Shown piece after piece: positions 17,697 through 27,266 of a stretch of 64,000 nucleotides of DNA (position 1 is its first letter; each line of letters begins with the position of its first letter). Made by a program: the position numbers and the translations under genes. Below the pieces are notes generated by a model. The model was not told the DNA's origin. It did not search any database and saw only the letters and a list, made by a program, of their open reading frames with translations. The DNA comes from Deltaproteobacteria bacterium (GTDB taxonomy: Bacteria; Bdellovibrionota; Bdellovibrionia; Bdellovibrionales; Bdellovibrionaceae), in contig JAFLCC010000008.1 in assembly GCA_017302835.1 (NCBI GenBank), positions 62,001 through 126,000 on the forward strand. Direction: 5' to 3'.

Positions 17697-19102
17697 ATAT
17701 TTTAAATTCCTTTGATCGATATATTGAAAAAATGAAAGTTAATTTATCAGAACAATTAAGTTCTGATAAATTATCAGGTGGTGAGCTCGCAAATGATGAA
17801 AAATGGAATACTTTTATAAGTGAAAAAATCAAAATCAGAGAAACAATTCTATCGAAAGGCTTGCCGAAAAGAACCGAAGAAACCTGGAAATACACCTCTC
17901 TTAAGTTCTTAAATGACTTATTTTTTCAATTTGAATTACCAAAAGAAGATGAATTGAGCGAAAAATTAAGTTCAGAGATTAAAGCAATTCAATTGCCAAA
18001 TGTTCAGAGCCTTGTTTTTGTAAACGGTATTTTTCTTAAGTCACTCAGTCATTTTGATGAAAATAAAATGCAAGTTGAGAGCATTTCTCCCTTTGGTTTT
18101 AATGATCCTATTAAAGAAACTGAAAATATAAATTTAAAAGAAAAAGTAGAACCGGCTCAGTCGAGTTTTACTTTTTCAGAATCTTTAAAAAATATCCGTC
18201 AGCTTTTCTTGGTTCAGCAAAGTAAAATTATTATAAAAAATAATCAAAAATTAGAGGAGCCAGTTCAAATTATCAATTATACTTTTTCAAAAGATGAATT
18301 GAGTTTAAACAGCAACCCGCAGTTGGAAATTATTATACAGGAACAATCAAAGGCGAGTATTTTGTACACCCATCAAGGGCCATCCAATGTGAAATATTTT
18401 TCTAATGGCCAACTTTCTGTCAAATTAGCTGCAAAGGCTCAATTGGAATTGATCAACGAAACCAAGCAGAGCTTTCAATCTTATCATATGGATCAGGTAT
18501 CCATTGATTTAGCCCAAGATGCTATGCTGGTTTATTTGGATATTAATTTAAGTTCCCTTCTTTCTAGGCACGAATTGAAAGTCAATTTAAATGCTCAAAA
18601 TTCAGATGCCAAAGTTCTGGGAGTTTCTCTTCTTCAAAAAACAGAACACTGTGACCATCAAACACAGATTCATTTTCAAGCCAGCCATTCTTCTGCCGTT
18701 CAATTATATAAGAGTATTATTGACGATTCAGCTCATTCTGTTTTTAGTGGAACTGTTTATATTGATTCAGATATTGAAGGAATTACTTCATCACAACTAA
18801 ATCATAATGTACTGTTATCCGATAAAGCCGAATCAAATAGTAAACCCATTTTGATGATTTATTCAGATGATGTGAAAGCTTCCCATGGATCAACGGTGGG
18901 TCAACTAAACAAGGAAGAATTATTTTATTTACAGAGCCGATCGATTTCAACAGAAAAAGCAAAAGAGCTATTAAGTATCGGTTTTTTATTGGAAGTAATC
19001 GAGGAAATCGAACAGGGTCAACTCAAAATGTATTTAAAAAAGTCACTTCAAGAAAAATACATGAGGACGTCTCGACGACCTATTTTAAGGAATTTGCAAT
19101 AA
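17693..19102 (+). CDS. sufD: Fe-S assembly protein SufD
   Basis: This 469-residue protein is the SufB paralogue that completes the SufBC2D scaffold and helps iron entry. The N-terminus has the RTEETWKYTSL segment typical of SufD, and the C-terminus has KASHGSTVGQLNKEELFYLQSR with the family His. The large central beta-helix region is more divergent and Gln/Ser-rich, as usual in SufD. It is translationally coupled to sufC and is followed by sufS after 3 nt. Confidence 0.95.
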   Translation: MNILNSFDRYIEKMKVNLSEQLSSDKLSGGELANDEKWNTFISEKIKIRETILSKGLPKRTEETWKYTSLKFLNDLFFQFELPKEDELSEKLSSEIKAIQLPNVQSLVFVNGIFLKSLSHFDENKMQVESISPFGFNDPIKETENINLKEKVEPAQSSFTFSESLKNIRQLFLVQQSKIIIKNNQKLEEPVQIINYTFSKDELSLNSNPQLEIIIQEQSKASILYTHQGPSNVKYFSNGQLSVKLAAKAQLELINETKQSFQSYHMDQVSIDLAQDAMLVYLDINLSSLLSRHELKVNLNAQNSDAKVLGVSLLQKTEHCDHQTQIHFQASHSSAVQLYKSIIDDSAHSVFSGTVYIDSDIEGITSSQLNHNVLLSDKAESNSKPILMIYSDDVKASHGSTVGQLNKEELFYLQSRSISTEKAKELLSIGFLLEVIEEIEQGQLKMYLKKSLQEKYMRTSRRPILRNLQ

Positions 19103-19105
19103 CAT

Positions 19106-20317
19106 ATGAATATTTCAGAGATAAAAAATTTATTTCCAGCATTGAAACAAAAAATTTATGATAAACCCCTAGTTTATTTAGATAGTGCGGCCACGACATT
19201 AAAACCAATTTCAGTCATTGAAAAAGTGAGAAATTATTATTCTCTCGAAAATTCCAATGTTCATCGTGGGGCACATTATTTAAGTCAAAAGGCTACCGAT
19301 CAATTCGAAGCTGCCAGAGAAAATGTAGCTCAATTTTTAAATGCAAAAAGTACAGAAGAAATTATTTTTGTTCGGGGAACTACAGAAGCTATTAATTTAG
19401 TGGCGACTTCTTTTGGGGAAAGTTTGAACGAGGGGGATGAAATTATTATCTCCATACTTGAACACCATGCCAATATTGTCCCTTGGCATATGTTAAAGAC
19501 TAAGAAAAAGGTAACGCTCAGATTTATTCACTTGGACGACCAGGGTAATTTAAATCTGGAAGAGTATAAGAAGTTATTAAACCCCAGAGTGAAGTTAGTT
19601 TCACTGACTGCCTGTTCAAATACTCTGGGTCTTTTTCCAGACCTCGAAACGTATGTCACATTAGCTCGTTTGAATGGAAGCAAAACTCTTGTGGATGGGG
19701 CTCAACTAGTTTCTCAAAAAAAAGTCAATGTGCAAAAACTTAATTGTGATTTCTTCGTTTTCTCTGGTCATAAATTATTTGCGCCAACAGGTATTGGGGT
19801 TTTATTTGGCAAAAAAGAAATTCTAAATGAGATGCCTCCTTATCAAGGCGGTGGGGCGATGATTTCAGATGTCAGTGAAGAGAGGACATTATTTAATCAA
19901 CTTCCTTTTAAATTTGAAGCGGGCACACCTCACATTGAAGGAGTCCTTGGATTAAGTGAGGCCATCCATTTTTTAAAAAATATCCCCTTTCAAGAAATCG
20001 AAACTCATGAAGATCTATTGTTAAAGCTGTTTATGAGTGAAGTTAAAAAAATTCCGGAGGTCATTGTTTATGGAGATTCTTTAAATAAAGGAGCCATAGT
20101 CTCCTTCAATATCAAAGGGGCCCACCATTCGGATGTAGCTCAAATATTGGATCAACAAGCTATTGCTGTCAGGGCGGGTCATCATTGTACCCAGCCATTG
20201 ATGAAATATTTAAATTTACAAGGTACAGTTCGAGCCTCTTTTTCAATCTACAATGATGAAGAAGACGTCATGAAACTTATAGCTGGAATCAAAAAGTCAA
20301 AGGAACTATTATTATGA
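19106..20317 (+). CDS. sufS: Cysteine desulfurase SufS
   Basis: This 403-residue PLP enzyme takes sulfur from cysteine for cluster assembly. The PLP lysine lies in SGHKLFAPTGIGVLFGK (residue about 225), and the active-site Cys in VRAGHHCTQP near 360 marks the group II (SufS) type. No sufE or sufU acceptor is adjacent in this operon; an Nfu-type protein follows instead, overlapping by ATGA at 20314-20317. The start ATG follows sufD by only 3 nt. Confidence 0.96.
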   Translation: MNISEIKNLFPALKQKIYDKPLVYLDSAATTLKPISVIEKVRNYYSLENSNVHRGAHYLSQKATDQFEAARENVAQFLNAKSTEEIIFVRGTTEAINLVATSFGESLNEGDEIIISILEHHANIVPWHMLKTKKKVTLRFIHLDDQGNLNLEEYKKLLNPRVKLVSLTACSNTLGLFPDLETYVTLARLNGSKTLVDGAQLVSQKKVNVQKLNCDFFVFSGHKLFAPTGIGVLFGKKEILNEMPPYQGGGAMISDVSEERTLFNQLPFKFEAGTPHIEGVLGLSEAIHFLKNIPFQEIETHEDLLLKLFMSEVKKIPEVIVYGDSLNKGAIVSFNIKGAHHSDVAQILDQQAIAVRAGHHCTQPLMKYLNLQGTVRASFSIYNDEEDVMKLIAGIKKSKELLL

Positions 20318-20874
20318 GCTCTTCAGAAGTTTTAATTCGAATTCAGGAAACTCCTAATCCAAATGCATGGAAATTTATTCTTGATAAAGCCGTATTAACC
20401 GATGGTAAGGCTACCTATTCTAGCATGAACGAGGCTGAAAATAACCTTCTAGCTAAAAGTTTATTTGAGATCGAAAATGTAAAGCAAGTTCATTTTTTTC
20501 AAAACGTTATTACAATTACATTAACCTTCGATGCTGATTTTCAGGAAATTCAACCCGCTATTTCCAGTGTGATCCAAACAAGGATGCCAGTTCACAACCC
20601 AAATCAGACTATTAAAGACGAAAAAAAAATGTCCAGGGAAAATCTTTCTCCAGAGTTAAAAAGAATTGAAGAAATTTTAGATGAAACCATCAGACCAGGT
20701 TTGCAGGGTGATGGGGGAGACCTAACAGTAGTCAATTTTGAAAACAACAAACTCTATGTTCACTACGAAGGAGCCTGTGGCACTTGTCCAAGTTCAACAA
20801 CAGGAACCCTATTGGCAATTGAAGGAATACTAAAAGACCATTTAAACCAAGATATCGAAGTGATTCCACTTTAG
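20314..20874 (+). CDS. nfu: Nfu-type Fe-S carrier with Nfu_N and NifU C-terminal domains
   Basis: This 186-residue protein has an Nfu_N domain (about 1-95, beginning with RIQETPNPNAWKFI) and a C-terminal NifU-like domain (about 110-186) with the cluster-binding CGTCPSS motif. Such two-domain Nfu proteins, best known from mitochondria and many bacteria, accept or transfer [4Fe-4S] clusters. Being the last gene of the suf operon and coupled to sufS suggests it delivers clusters made by SufBCD. A Met/Lys-rich linker joins the domains. Confidence 0.92.
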   Translation: MSSSEVLIRIQETPNPNAWKFILDKAVLTDGKATYSSMNEAENNLLAKSLFEIENVKQVHFFQNVITITLTFDADFQEIQPAISSVIQTRMPVHNPNQTIKDEKKMSRENLSPELKRIEEILDETIRPGLQGDGGDLTVVNFENNKLYVHYEGACGTCPSSTTGTLLAIEGILKDHLNQDIEVIPL

Positions 20875-20888
20875 CGATTGAAAATTTC

Positions 20889-20915
20889 CCGTAATATCAT
20901 CGTATTGAATTACGG
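20889..20915 (+). terminator. Stem-loop after the suf operon
   Basis: A perfect 7-bp stem, CCGTAAT with ATTACGG, and a 13-nt loop start 15 nt after the nfu stop codon. No T-run follows, so termination strength is doubtful. Confidence 0.35.
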
Positions 20916-21039
20916 CTAAAAGACATCACCATGCAAAGCTGTTTTTGGTCACTTTGTTTAAATATCTACAGTGGAAAAAATTTAAATACCCGATAATGTA
21001 AGCTTCCTAGGGCAAGTAATCATTGAATTTGGAGTCATT

Positions 21040-22365
21040 ATGGTGCTTTCGTTTTATCAGATCTTTCAATATATTTTAATGCTAGTTACTTTTATAACGT
21101 TAAATGGATATGCCTCAATTAATAGCTATACCACATTCGAATGTCTTAAAAGTTATGAAAACAATTCTAATCTTAGCTTACAACCTGCTTATTTGGGTGT
21201 GCAAACTGTACAAAAAGAAAGTATCGTCGTCAGGTTCAAAAGTTTTTTGAATACGCGCACGGGTGGTTTTTTTGCAATTCTAATAGATGATTTTATGAAA
21301 CAAGAGTTAGATTCATCAATGAAATCTTATGATCTCCAATTAGAGGTCATGAATCAAAAAGGAACTGATTCTGCTTTTAAGTCGCAAAGTAGATTGTTTG
21401 AAACTCATTTTTCTACTTTAGAGACAAAGATAAAAATTATTGAACAGTTACTTGCCCCCTCAATGATTTCCAGATTATTTACGAGACAAAATGCAAGATT
21501 AGAAAAACTAAATAGAGCGGCAGAAGAAGTTGCGCAATGTCGCACAAAGTTTGAAAAGTGCTCGGTCAATTTAGAGTCCGCAGTAAGAGAATCAAGTCAA
21601 AATATTGAAACTTTAACAAAATTACTTGTTACCTTAAAAAACAAGCGTGCTGAACTCATAGAATTGAATAATCATATTGGCGAAAATCTTGAAATATATG
21701 ATCCGTCGAATTCAGATTCTACCCTTCTACTAAACACCTATATAAGGCAATTAGATCAAATAATATCTAATACAAATTCAATTCTTACCATGGAATCAAA
21801 ATCGCTCACTTTGGCACTTATTAAAATTAGAACTGACATACCTGAAATGAAAGAAAGAATCAATGACTTGATAGCTAAAGGGGCTCCAGAAGCAATAAGA
21901 AAAACTGTTGAAGAGAAATCTAATATTGAATTGGATTTAAAACATGAAAGAAATTTAATTAATAAAATTACAAATATCATAAGTTCTACCGCAAATGATA
22001 AGGCAAAGTTAGACGCAATTTATAATCTTGTAGGATCTGCTTCGGAAATAAAGCTTGATGAAGCTTTATTAATTTTAGAGTCAATTCCAAAAAATATTAA
22101 TTGGGGAGAGAACAATCCAAAAAATGAATATACCAGAAGTATTAATAGTATTTCAGGAAAAAAGTGGACTGGTTTTTTTAAGCATGAACTTTTAATTTGT
22201 TACGACGTTTTAGCGAAAACTGTGCATAATGGAAATTCAATTATGGGTCAAAAATTAATTAAACTTTCTAATAGTATTGTTAATAGAGAATTGAAAAACA
22301 ACAAGGAATCATATCAGGCTGATGTTCTTGCTGTTTTCAATAATCTTTATGAAAAATTTCAGTAA
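21040..22365 (+). CDS. Exported coiled-coil protein, function unknown
   Basis: This 441-residue protein has a hydrophobic N-terminal signal (about 4-27) and then mostly charged helical sequence with heptad-like patterning (for example residues 90-330). Four Cys are scattered (FECLKS, VAQCRTKFEKC, LLICYD). No known domain was recognised. The ATG has GGAG 5 nt upstream. It stands alone between the suf operon and the convergent speA gene. A structural or periplasmic role is possible, but nothing in the sequence fixes one. Confidence 0.6.
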   Translation: MVLSFYQIFQYILMLVTFITLNGYASINSYTTFECLKSYENNSNLSLQPAYLGVQTVQKESIVVRFKSFLNTRTGGFFAILIDDFMKQELDSSMKSYDLQLEVMNQKGTDSAFKSQSRLFETHFSTLETKIKIIEQLLAPSMISRLFTRQNARLEKLNRAAEEVAQCRTKFEKCSVNLESAVRESSQNIETLTKLLVTLKNKRAELIELNNHIGENLEIYDPSNSDSTLLLNTYIRQLDQIISNTNSILTMESKSLTLALIKIRTDIPEMKERINDLIAKGAPEAIRKTVEEKSNIELDLKHERNLINKITNIISSTANDKAKLDAIYNLVGSASEIKLDEALLILESIPKNINWGENNPKNEYTRSINSISGKKWTGFFKHELLICYDVLAKTVHNGNSIMGQKLIKLSNSIVNRELKNNKESYQADVLAVFNNLYEKFQ

Positions 22366-22393
22366 TCTTTAATACTGATCCGTATTGCCATCT

Positions 22394-24301
22394 TCATTCA
22401 GGATCCTCAAGGTACGTATATCCAGAAAGACCTTCTTCGTAATGTTTGATTAAGAGCTTGGCCTCTTGTTTGGTGATATTACCTTTTTGGATAAACTCTT
22501 CAGAAGCTTGCCTGACGTTATCAATCATTTTATTTCGATCATATTGAACATAAGACAGCACTTCAGTAACGGAATCACCGGGAACATAGTGGTCTATGGT
22601 ATAGCCAGCTTCGCTAATGGAAACATGGACAGCGTCGGTATCGCCAAAAAGATTATGCAAATCACCAAGAATTTCTTGGTAGGCTCCGGTAAGGAAAACG
22701 CCTAAGTAATATTGTTCATTTTCTTTGAACTCATGAATTTGTAGGGTCTTTTTATATTCACCAGTTTTGGAGTCGATGAATTTTTCAATTTTTCCATCCG
22801 AGTCACAAGTTAAGTCAGCCAGTGTGGCTTCATGTAGGGGTTCTTCATTAAGTCGGTGAATGGGCATTACTGGAAATAACTGACCAACAGCCCAAGAGTC
22901 GGGAACGGATTGAAACACCGAAAAATTACAATAGTAGGTATCACAAAGTTCTTGTCGCAAGGTACTTTGAATATCATCTAAATCGGTATTGTTCTTCGCG
23001 ATATGAAGCATTTTCGTTGCAATCGAGAAATACATGGATTCACACCAAGCTCGTTGTTCTAAGTTCAAAACGCCATAGGTAAATAATTGCAGGGTTTCTT
23101 GTTTGGCCTGGGTCAAGTCATTGAAGCATTCATTGATGTTGTCTTTGTTTACCTTTTCATAAATGTATTGTAAATCGTGCATGATCGTTGGATCTTTTTT
23201 AATCACCAATCTTGGCGGGGCATCCCGATGCAAATGATTAACTCCCAGAATGTTGAAAATTAAGACAGAGTGATGGGCCACGAGAGCCCGTCCTGATTCC
23301 GTGACAATGTGTGGGTGAGGAATATTTTTCTCATCACAAAGTGCTTGCAGCGTTGAAACCACATCATTAGCATATTCTTGTTCGGAGTAATTTATCGAAG
23401 AGTCAGAATGCCCTGTCCCATCGTAATCCACGCCTAGACCTCCGCCCACGTCGATGTATTTTAATCCGGGAGCTCCAAAAGAATAGAGCTCGGTAAAAAA
23501 TCGTGCCCCTTCCTTGAGTGAAGATTTAATGCTTTGAATGGATGGGACTTGGGAGCCAATATGGTAGTGAAGTAATTCTAAACAATCTACCATGTTTTCT
23601 TTTTTGAGAAGTTCTACGCCATCCACCATTTCCATGGAAGTTAACCCAAACTTGGATCTGGCGCCCGAGGAATCAACCCATTTCCCTGCACCTTGAGTAT
23701 TTAGTTTGGCTCTAAAACCAATTTTTGGACGAGCATTAAATTTTTTGGCGACGTTGACGATAAGCTGAAGTTCTTCTTTTCTATCTACGACGATGATCGT
23801 GTTTTTTCCTAATTTTTGCGACAGAATAGCGGTTTCAATATACTCCACATCCTTAAAACCATTGCAAATAATCAAGGCGTTTGGATCAATCATCATGGAT
23901 AAAACAACTAGTAATTCAGGTTTAGATCCACACTCTAATCCAAGCCCCACATTCTTTCCAAAATGAACTAGCTCTTGAACCAGGTGCCTTTGTTGATTTA
24001 CTTTTATGGGATAGACTCCTCGGTATTCAGCTTGGTAGCCATGGTCGGTAATTGCTGTTTTAAAGCAATTATGAAGTAAGTGAACTCGAGATTTAATGAT
24101 ATCAGGAAAGCGAATCATGATGGGAACACGGATCCCACGGTCGAGCAAATCTTGGGTGAGTTCTTGAAGATCCACAGATGAGCTTTCGTTCCCAGCGGGA
24201 GTGACAATGACATTCCCACTTTGATTGACGCGAAAATAACCTCCGCCCCAGTTGTTAATCCCATAAAGTTCAGCACTTTTTTCCGCTGTCCAGTTTTGCA
24301 T
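22394..24301 (-). CDS. speA: Biosynthetic arginine decarboxylase
   Basis: This PLP enzyme of about 635 residues converts arginine to agmatine for putrescine synthesis. Visible family features are the PLP-binding segment YPIKVNQQ, the HYHIGSQ segment, the glycine-rich YIDVGGGLGVDYDG and the C-terminal SVFQSVPDSWAVGQLFP block. Agmatinase, the next enzyme, is encoded at 32113-33048. I prefer the ATG at 24301, which has GGGAGA 5-6 nt upstream and fits the candidate promoter at 24329-24357; an ATG at 24313 would add four residues and leave almost no leader. Confidence 0.95.
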   Translation of the reverse strand: MQNWTAEKSAELYGINNWGGGYFRVNQSGNVIVTPAGNESSSVDLQELTQDLLDRGIRVPIMIRFPDIIKSRVHLLHNCFKTAITDHGYQAEYRGVYPIKVNQQRHLVQELVHFGKNVGLGLECGSKPELLVVLSMMIDPNALIICNGFKDVEYIETAILSQKLGKNTIIVVDRKEELQLIVNVAKKFNARPKIGFRAKLNTQGAGKWVDSSGARSKFGLTSMEMVDGVELLKKENMVDCLELLHYHIGSQVPSIQSIKSSLKEGARFFTELYSFGAPGLKYIDVGGGLGVDYDGTGHSDSSINYSEQEYANDVVSTLQALCDEKNIPHPHIVTESGRALVAHHSVLIFNILGVNHLHRDAPPRLVIKKDPTIMHDLQYIYEKVNKDNINECFNDLTQAKQETLQLFTYGVLNLEQRAWCESMYFSIATKMLHIAKNNTDLDDIQSTLRQELCDTYYCNFSVFQSVPDSWAVGQLFPVMPIHRLNEEPLHEATLADLTCDSDGKIEKFIDSKTGEYKKTLQIHEFKENEQYYLGVFLTGAYQEILGDLHNLFGDTDAVHVSISEAGYTIDHYVPGDSVTEVLSYVQYDRNKMIDNVRQASEEFIQKGNITKQEAKLLIKHYEEGLSGYTYLEDPE

Positions 24302-24328
24302 TGATTCTCCCATGAAAAATGTAAACTA

Positions 24329-24357
24329 GACATATTTTAAAACCATGCCGCTATCAA
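24329..24357 (-). promoter_or_regulatory. Candidate speA promoter
   Basis: On the minus strand TTGATA (24352-24357), a 17-nt spacer and TATGTC (24329-24334) stand about 21 nt before the preferred speA start. The -35 matches 5 of 6 consensus bases; the -10 is weak. Confidence 0.4.
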
Positions 24358-24449
24358 GTTTAATTTTGCACGTGTCCTAAGCCCACGGTTTGTGTCTAGG
24401 CAGGGGCTCGACAGAAGCATAGAATCTGTAAGAATCCAACGGCTGGATC

Positions 24450-24477
24450 TTTATTCTTTGTGTTAAAATAATATAAT
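24450..24477 (+). promoter_or_regulatory. Candidate promoter of the GGDEF regulator, leaderless geometry
   Basis: TTTATT (24450-24455), a 16-nt spacer and a perfect TATAAT (24472-24477) end 6 nt before the ATG at 24484. A GGAGG sits only 1 nt before that ATG, too close for normal pairing, and would be transcribed only if initiation occurred further upstream. Confidence 0.45.
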
Positions 24478-24483
24478 GGAGGC

Positions 24484-25515
24484 ATGTCCGTTGAAGAAAT
24501 TAAATCTTCTAAATCAAGAAGAATACTTGTTATAGATGATGATCCTCAAAGTATTGATATTATTTTAGAGCCTCTCAAGTGGGAAGGTTATAATGCTATC
24601 GGTGTTTTTAATTTAGAGGAAGGACTCAAGGTAATTGATTCTTGGATGCCCATCATCATCATTTTGGATTTCAAAGAAAAGGATATGAGATATAAGTCCC
24701 TAAGTAAAATTAGGGAGATTCAGCCACTAGCGTCTTTATTAATTTTAAGCGATGAAGCCACAACGGAAGCCATCATTCTGGGACTAGATAGCGGGGGGGA
24801 TGATTATATTGTTAAGCCTTTTGTTCCACTGGAGCTGCTGGCAAGGATCAGAACCCATTTGAGGATAAGGGATTTGCAGGAACAGCTTCTTATTGCTAAT
24901 GCCAAATTGAAAGAACTTGCAGATACCGATGATCTTACTGGATTGTTTAATATGAGATCTTTGTATCACAAGTTGGATTTTGAAATGCAAAGAGCCCGGC
25001 GATTTGAAAGACAAGTTTGTGTGATTATGTTAGACTTGGATAATTTTAAAGAAGTGAATGATGGGCATGATCATTTGTTCGGCAGTTTTGTGATCACTGA
25101 GGTGGGAAAAATTGTACGGGCAAATACCAGAAATATTGATATTCCGGCAAGGTATGGTGGGGACGAATTTCTGATTGTCTTAACTGAAGTGACCTTTGAA
25201 GGTGCTTATTTCTTTTGTGATAGGCTACGTAAATCCGTTGAAGGCACCGTTTTTAGGAGTGGTGAGGACAGCATTCAGTTAACAATATCTGTTGGTTTCG
25301 GAATGACTGATCCCAAAGAAAACATAACTCCCATTGAGTTAGTCAGACGTGCTGATCATGCATTGTACGAAGCAAAGGAAACAGGAAGAAACAAGGTATG
25401 TTATTTTCACATCCCTGGAGTCACCGAATTTTCGAAAGAATCTTCTTTATATCCAGCCTTGCCAGAGAATAAAAAAATGGCTAGAGCCGGCAAAAAAAAG
25501 CGAAAAGCAGGATAG
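24484..25515 (+). CDS. Response regulator diguanylate cyclase (REC-GGDEF)
   Basis: This 343-residue cytoplasmic protein has a receiver domain (about 12-130, with DDD acidic pocket, LDFKEKD phospho-Asp and VKPF Lys) and a GGDEF domain (about 150-310). The active motif ARYGGDEF is intact and an RNID inhibitory site (RxxD) lies five residues before it, so it should make c-di-GMP and be product-inhibited. The receiver motif after the Asp is unusual (FKEKDMRYK in place of a Pro-Gly-rich loop). A Lys/Arg-rich tail ends the protein. No sensor kinase is adjacent; a PilZ effector gene is about 5 kb away. Confidence 0.92.
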   Translation: MSVEEIKSSKSRRILVIDDDPQSIDIILEPLKWEGYNAIGVFNLEEGLKVIDSWMPIIIILDFKEKDMRYKSLSKIREIQPLASLLILSDEATTEAIILGLDSGGDDYIVKPFVPLELLARIRTHLRIRDLQEQLLIANAKLKELADTDDLTGLFNMRSLYHKLDFEMQRARRFERQVCVIMLDLDNFKEVNDGHDHLFGSFVITEVGKIVRANTRNIDIPARYGGDEFLIVLTEVTFEGAYFFCDRLRKSVEGTVFRSGEDSIQLTISVGFGMTDPKENITPIELVRRADHALYEAKETGRNKVCYFHIPGVTEFSKESSLYPALPENKKMARAGKKKRKAG

Positions 25516-25567
25516 TGAACCTTAATTTTTAGTTGCTAATAATCTTAATCAAATTTAAGAATAGCCA

Positions 25568-26563
25568 ATGCAAATAAATCCTGAAGTCATGAGATCAAAC
25601 CAGTTAAAAATAAAAGCTGCCAAAATAAGTTTGTTTGCAAGTTTTTTAGTGATTGCTTTAAAAATTACGGGTTACAAAGTTTCAGGATCAACGGCTATAT
25701 TTTCGGATGCCCTTGAGACCTTAATTAATATTTTAACGGCGGCGACAGCTCTTTGGGTTATTAAGTATGTGGCGCAACCAAAAGATGAAAATCATCCCTA
25801 TGGTCATGGCAAAGCCGAGTTTTTTTCGGCGGCCTTCGAAGGGGGATTGATTTTATTTGCTGCCATAACAATCATGATAGAGAGCTACCGATCCTTCGTT
25901 GCTGAGTCCAAGATTACGGATTTAAATCAAGGTATATTTTTTGTTGTGATTGCTAGTTTGGTCAATTTAGCGGTGTCTTTGTATTTAAGAAAAATTGGGA
26001 AAAATGAAAAATCAGAAACACTGCTGGCGAGTTCGTCTCACATCATGAGTGATGTGATCACCACTTCTGGTGTTGTGGTAGGACTTATTTTGGTTAAAGT
26101 TACTGAATTATTTTGGTTAGATCCGTTACTTTCTTTTATTATTTCTTTTCATTTAGTGGTTGAAGGAATAAAAATTATCAGAAGATCTATTTCGGGCTTA
26201 ACAGACGAATTGGATGATCATTCTTTAAATGAGCTTTCCTATGCGATTCAAAAAAACTTACAACCAGGAATTATCAATATACACAACTTAAGATCGATTC
26301 GATCAGGAAACTTTCATCACATTGATGCTCATCTCATTGTTCCTGAATTTTGGAATGTGGCTCTGACTCACAAAATCACCCATGAATTTGAAAAGAATGT
26401 GGTTATGGATTATCCCTATGACGGAGAATTTGCGTTTCATTTAGATCCATGTAAGGCCGATTACTGTAGATTTTGTAATATTGAAATGTGCCCCATCAGA
26501 GTAAGTGACTTTCAAAGCCTGTCTGATTTCTCTGCGAAAGAAATGATAAAAGGGGTGAATTAA
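25568..26563 (+). CDS. Cation diffusion facilitator metal exporter with Cys-rich tail
   Basis: This 331-residue inner-membrane antiporter of the CDF family has six predicted membrane segments. The metal-site motifs are visible in SDALET (helix 2) and HIMSD (helix 5), and the HPYGHGKAE loop is typical of FieF/ZitB-like exporters. A cytoplasmic domain follows (about 215-290). The C-terminus adds four Cys (C-x4-C-x2-C-x4-C near 298-311), which could bind zinc or iron, an uncommon extension. Zn or Fe export is probable; the exact metal is not determined. Confidence 0.88.
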   Translation: MQINPEVMRSNQLKIKAAKISLFASFLVIALKITGYKVSGSTAIFSDALETLINILTAATALWVIKYVAQPKDENHPYGHGKAEFFSAAFEGGLILFAAITIMIESYRSFVAESKITDLNQGIFFVVIASLVNLAVSLYLRKIGKNEKSETLLASSSHIMSDVITTSGVVVGLILVKVTELFWLDPLLSFIISFHLVVEGIKIIRRSISGLTDELDDHSLNELSYAIQKNLQPGIINIHNLRSIRSGNFHHIDAHLIVPEFWNVALTHKITHEFEKNVVMDYPYDGEFAFHLDPCKADYCRFCNIEMCPIRVSDFQSLSDFSAKEMIKGVN

Positions 26564-26567
26564 TTCT

Positions 26568-27266
26568 ATGCCATTAGCCCGCCCCATTCTCAATTTAACT
26601 AGAAACCTGCCCCTTCAAAATCAGTACACTTTGGCTTTGGACAATGAATTTAAGGAGGTTGCTTTTAATGAAGAAAGGGCGCCGTTAAATAAAGGAAAAT
26701 GGAGAGGTCAGGTTTTTCATTCGGATGAAAAGACGCCTTTAGATTTAGAGATAGGAACAGGTACGGGTTTTTTTTTCGATCAACAGGCGGTCAAAAATCC
26801 CAATCGACTGTTGCTGGGAATGGAACTGAAATATAAACCATTGATTCAAACTATTCGCAGAGCCAGACGGTCTGGATGCGTGAATGTAGCCATCTGTCGA
26901 TTCCATGGATTTAATATCGAAGAACTTTTTGTTGAGAATGAATTAGATAATGTTTTTATTCATTTTCCAGATCCCTGGGTGACTCCCAAAAAACCAAAAA
27001 ATAGAATCATTCAAAAGGACTTCTTGGATAAGATATTCAATCTGCAAAAACCAGGCTCTTCACTTGAGTTTAAAACGGATTCCTTGATCTATTTTCAATG
27101 GGCTATGGAAGAAATAAAAAAATCAAAATATGAAATTGAATTTTCTACCTATGATTTGCATCAAAGCGAAAAAGCAAAGGAAAACTTTATCACTGGTTTT
27201 GAATCTATTTTTTTGAAACAGGGGATTAAAATTAATTATGTTCTTTTAAAAAAAGGGCTAAAATGA
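26568..27266 (+). CDS. trmB: tRNA (guanine-N7)-methyltransferase
   Basis: This 232-residue SAM-dependent methyltransferase modifies G46 of tRNA variable loops. The SAM motif is LEIGTGTGFFF (in place of the usual EIGxGxG), followed by LGMELKYKPL. The family motif HFPDPWVTPKKPKNR (usually FPDPW-K-RHxKRR) and a C-terminal TGFE segment are present. It lies 4 nt after the CDF gene and overlaps the phosphatase gene downstream by 4 nt. Confidence 0.9.
   Translation: MPLARPILNLTRNLPLQNQYTLALDNEFKEVAFNEERAPLNKGKWRGQVFHSDEKTPLDLEIGTGTGFFFDQQAVKNPNRLLLGMELKYKPLIQTIRRARRSGCVNVAICRFHGFNIEELFVENELDNVFIHFPDPWVTPKKPKNRIIQKDFLDKIFNLQKPGSSLEFKTDSLIYFQWAMEEIKKSKYEIEFSTYDLHQSEKAKENFITGFESIFLKQGIKINYVLLKKGLK

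Noticed and set aside
22371-22386. Small stem AATAC/GTATT between convergent genes
   Set aside because: Only five A/T-rich pairs and no T-run; too weak to call a terminator.
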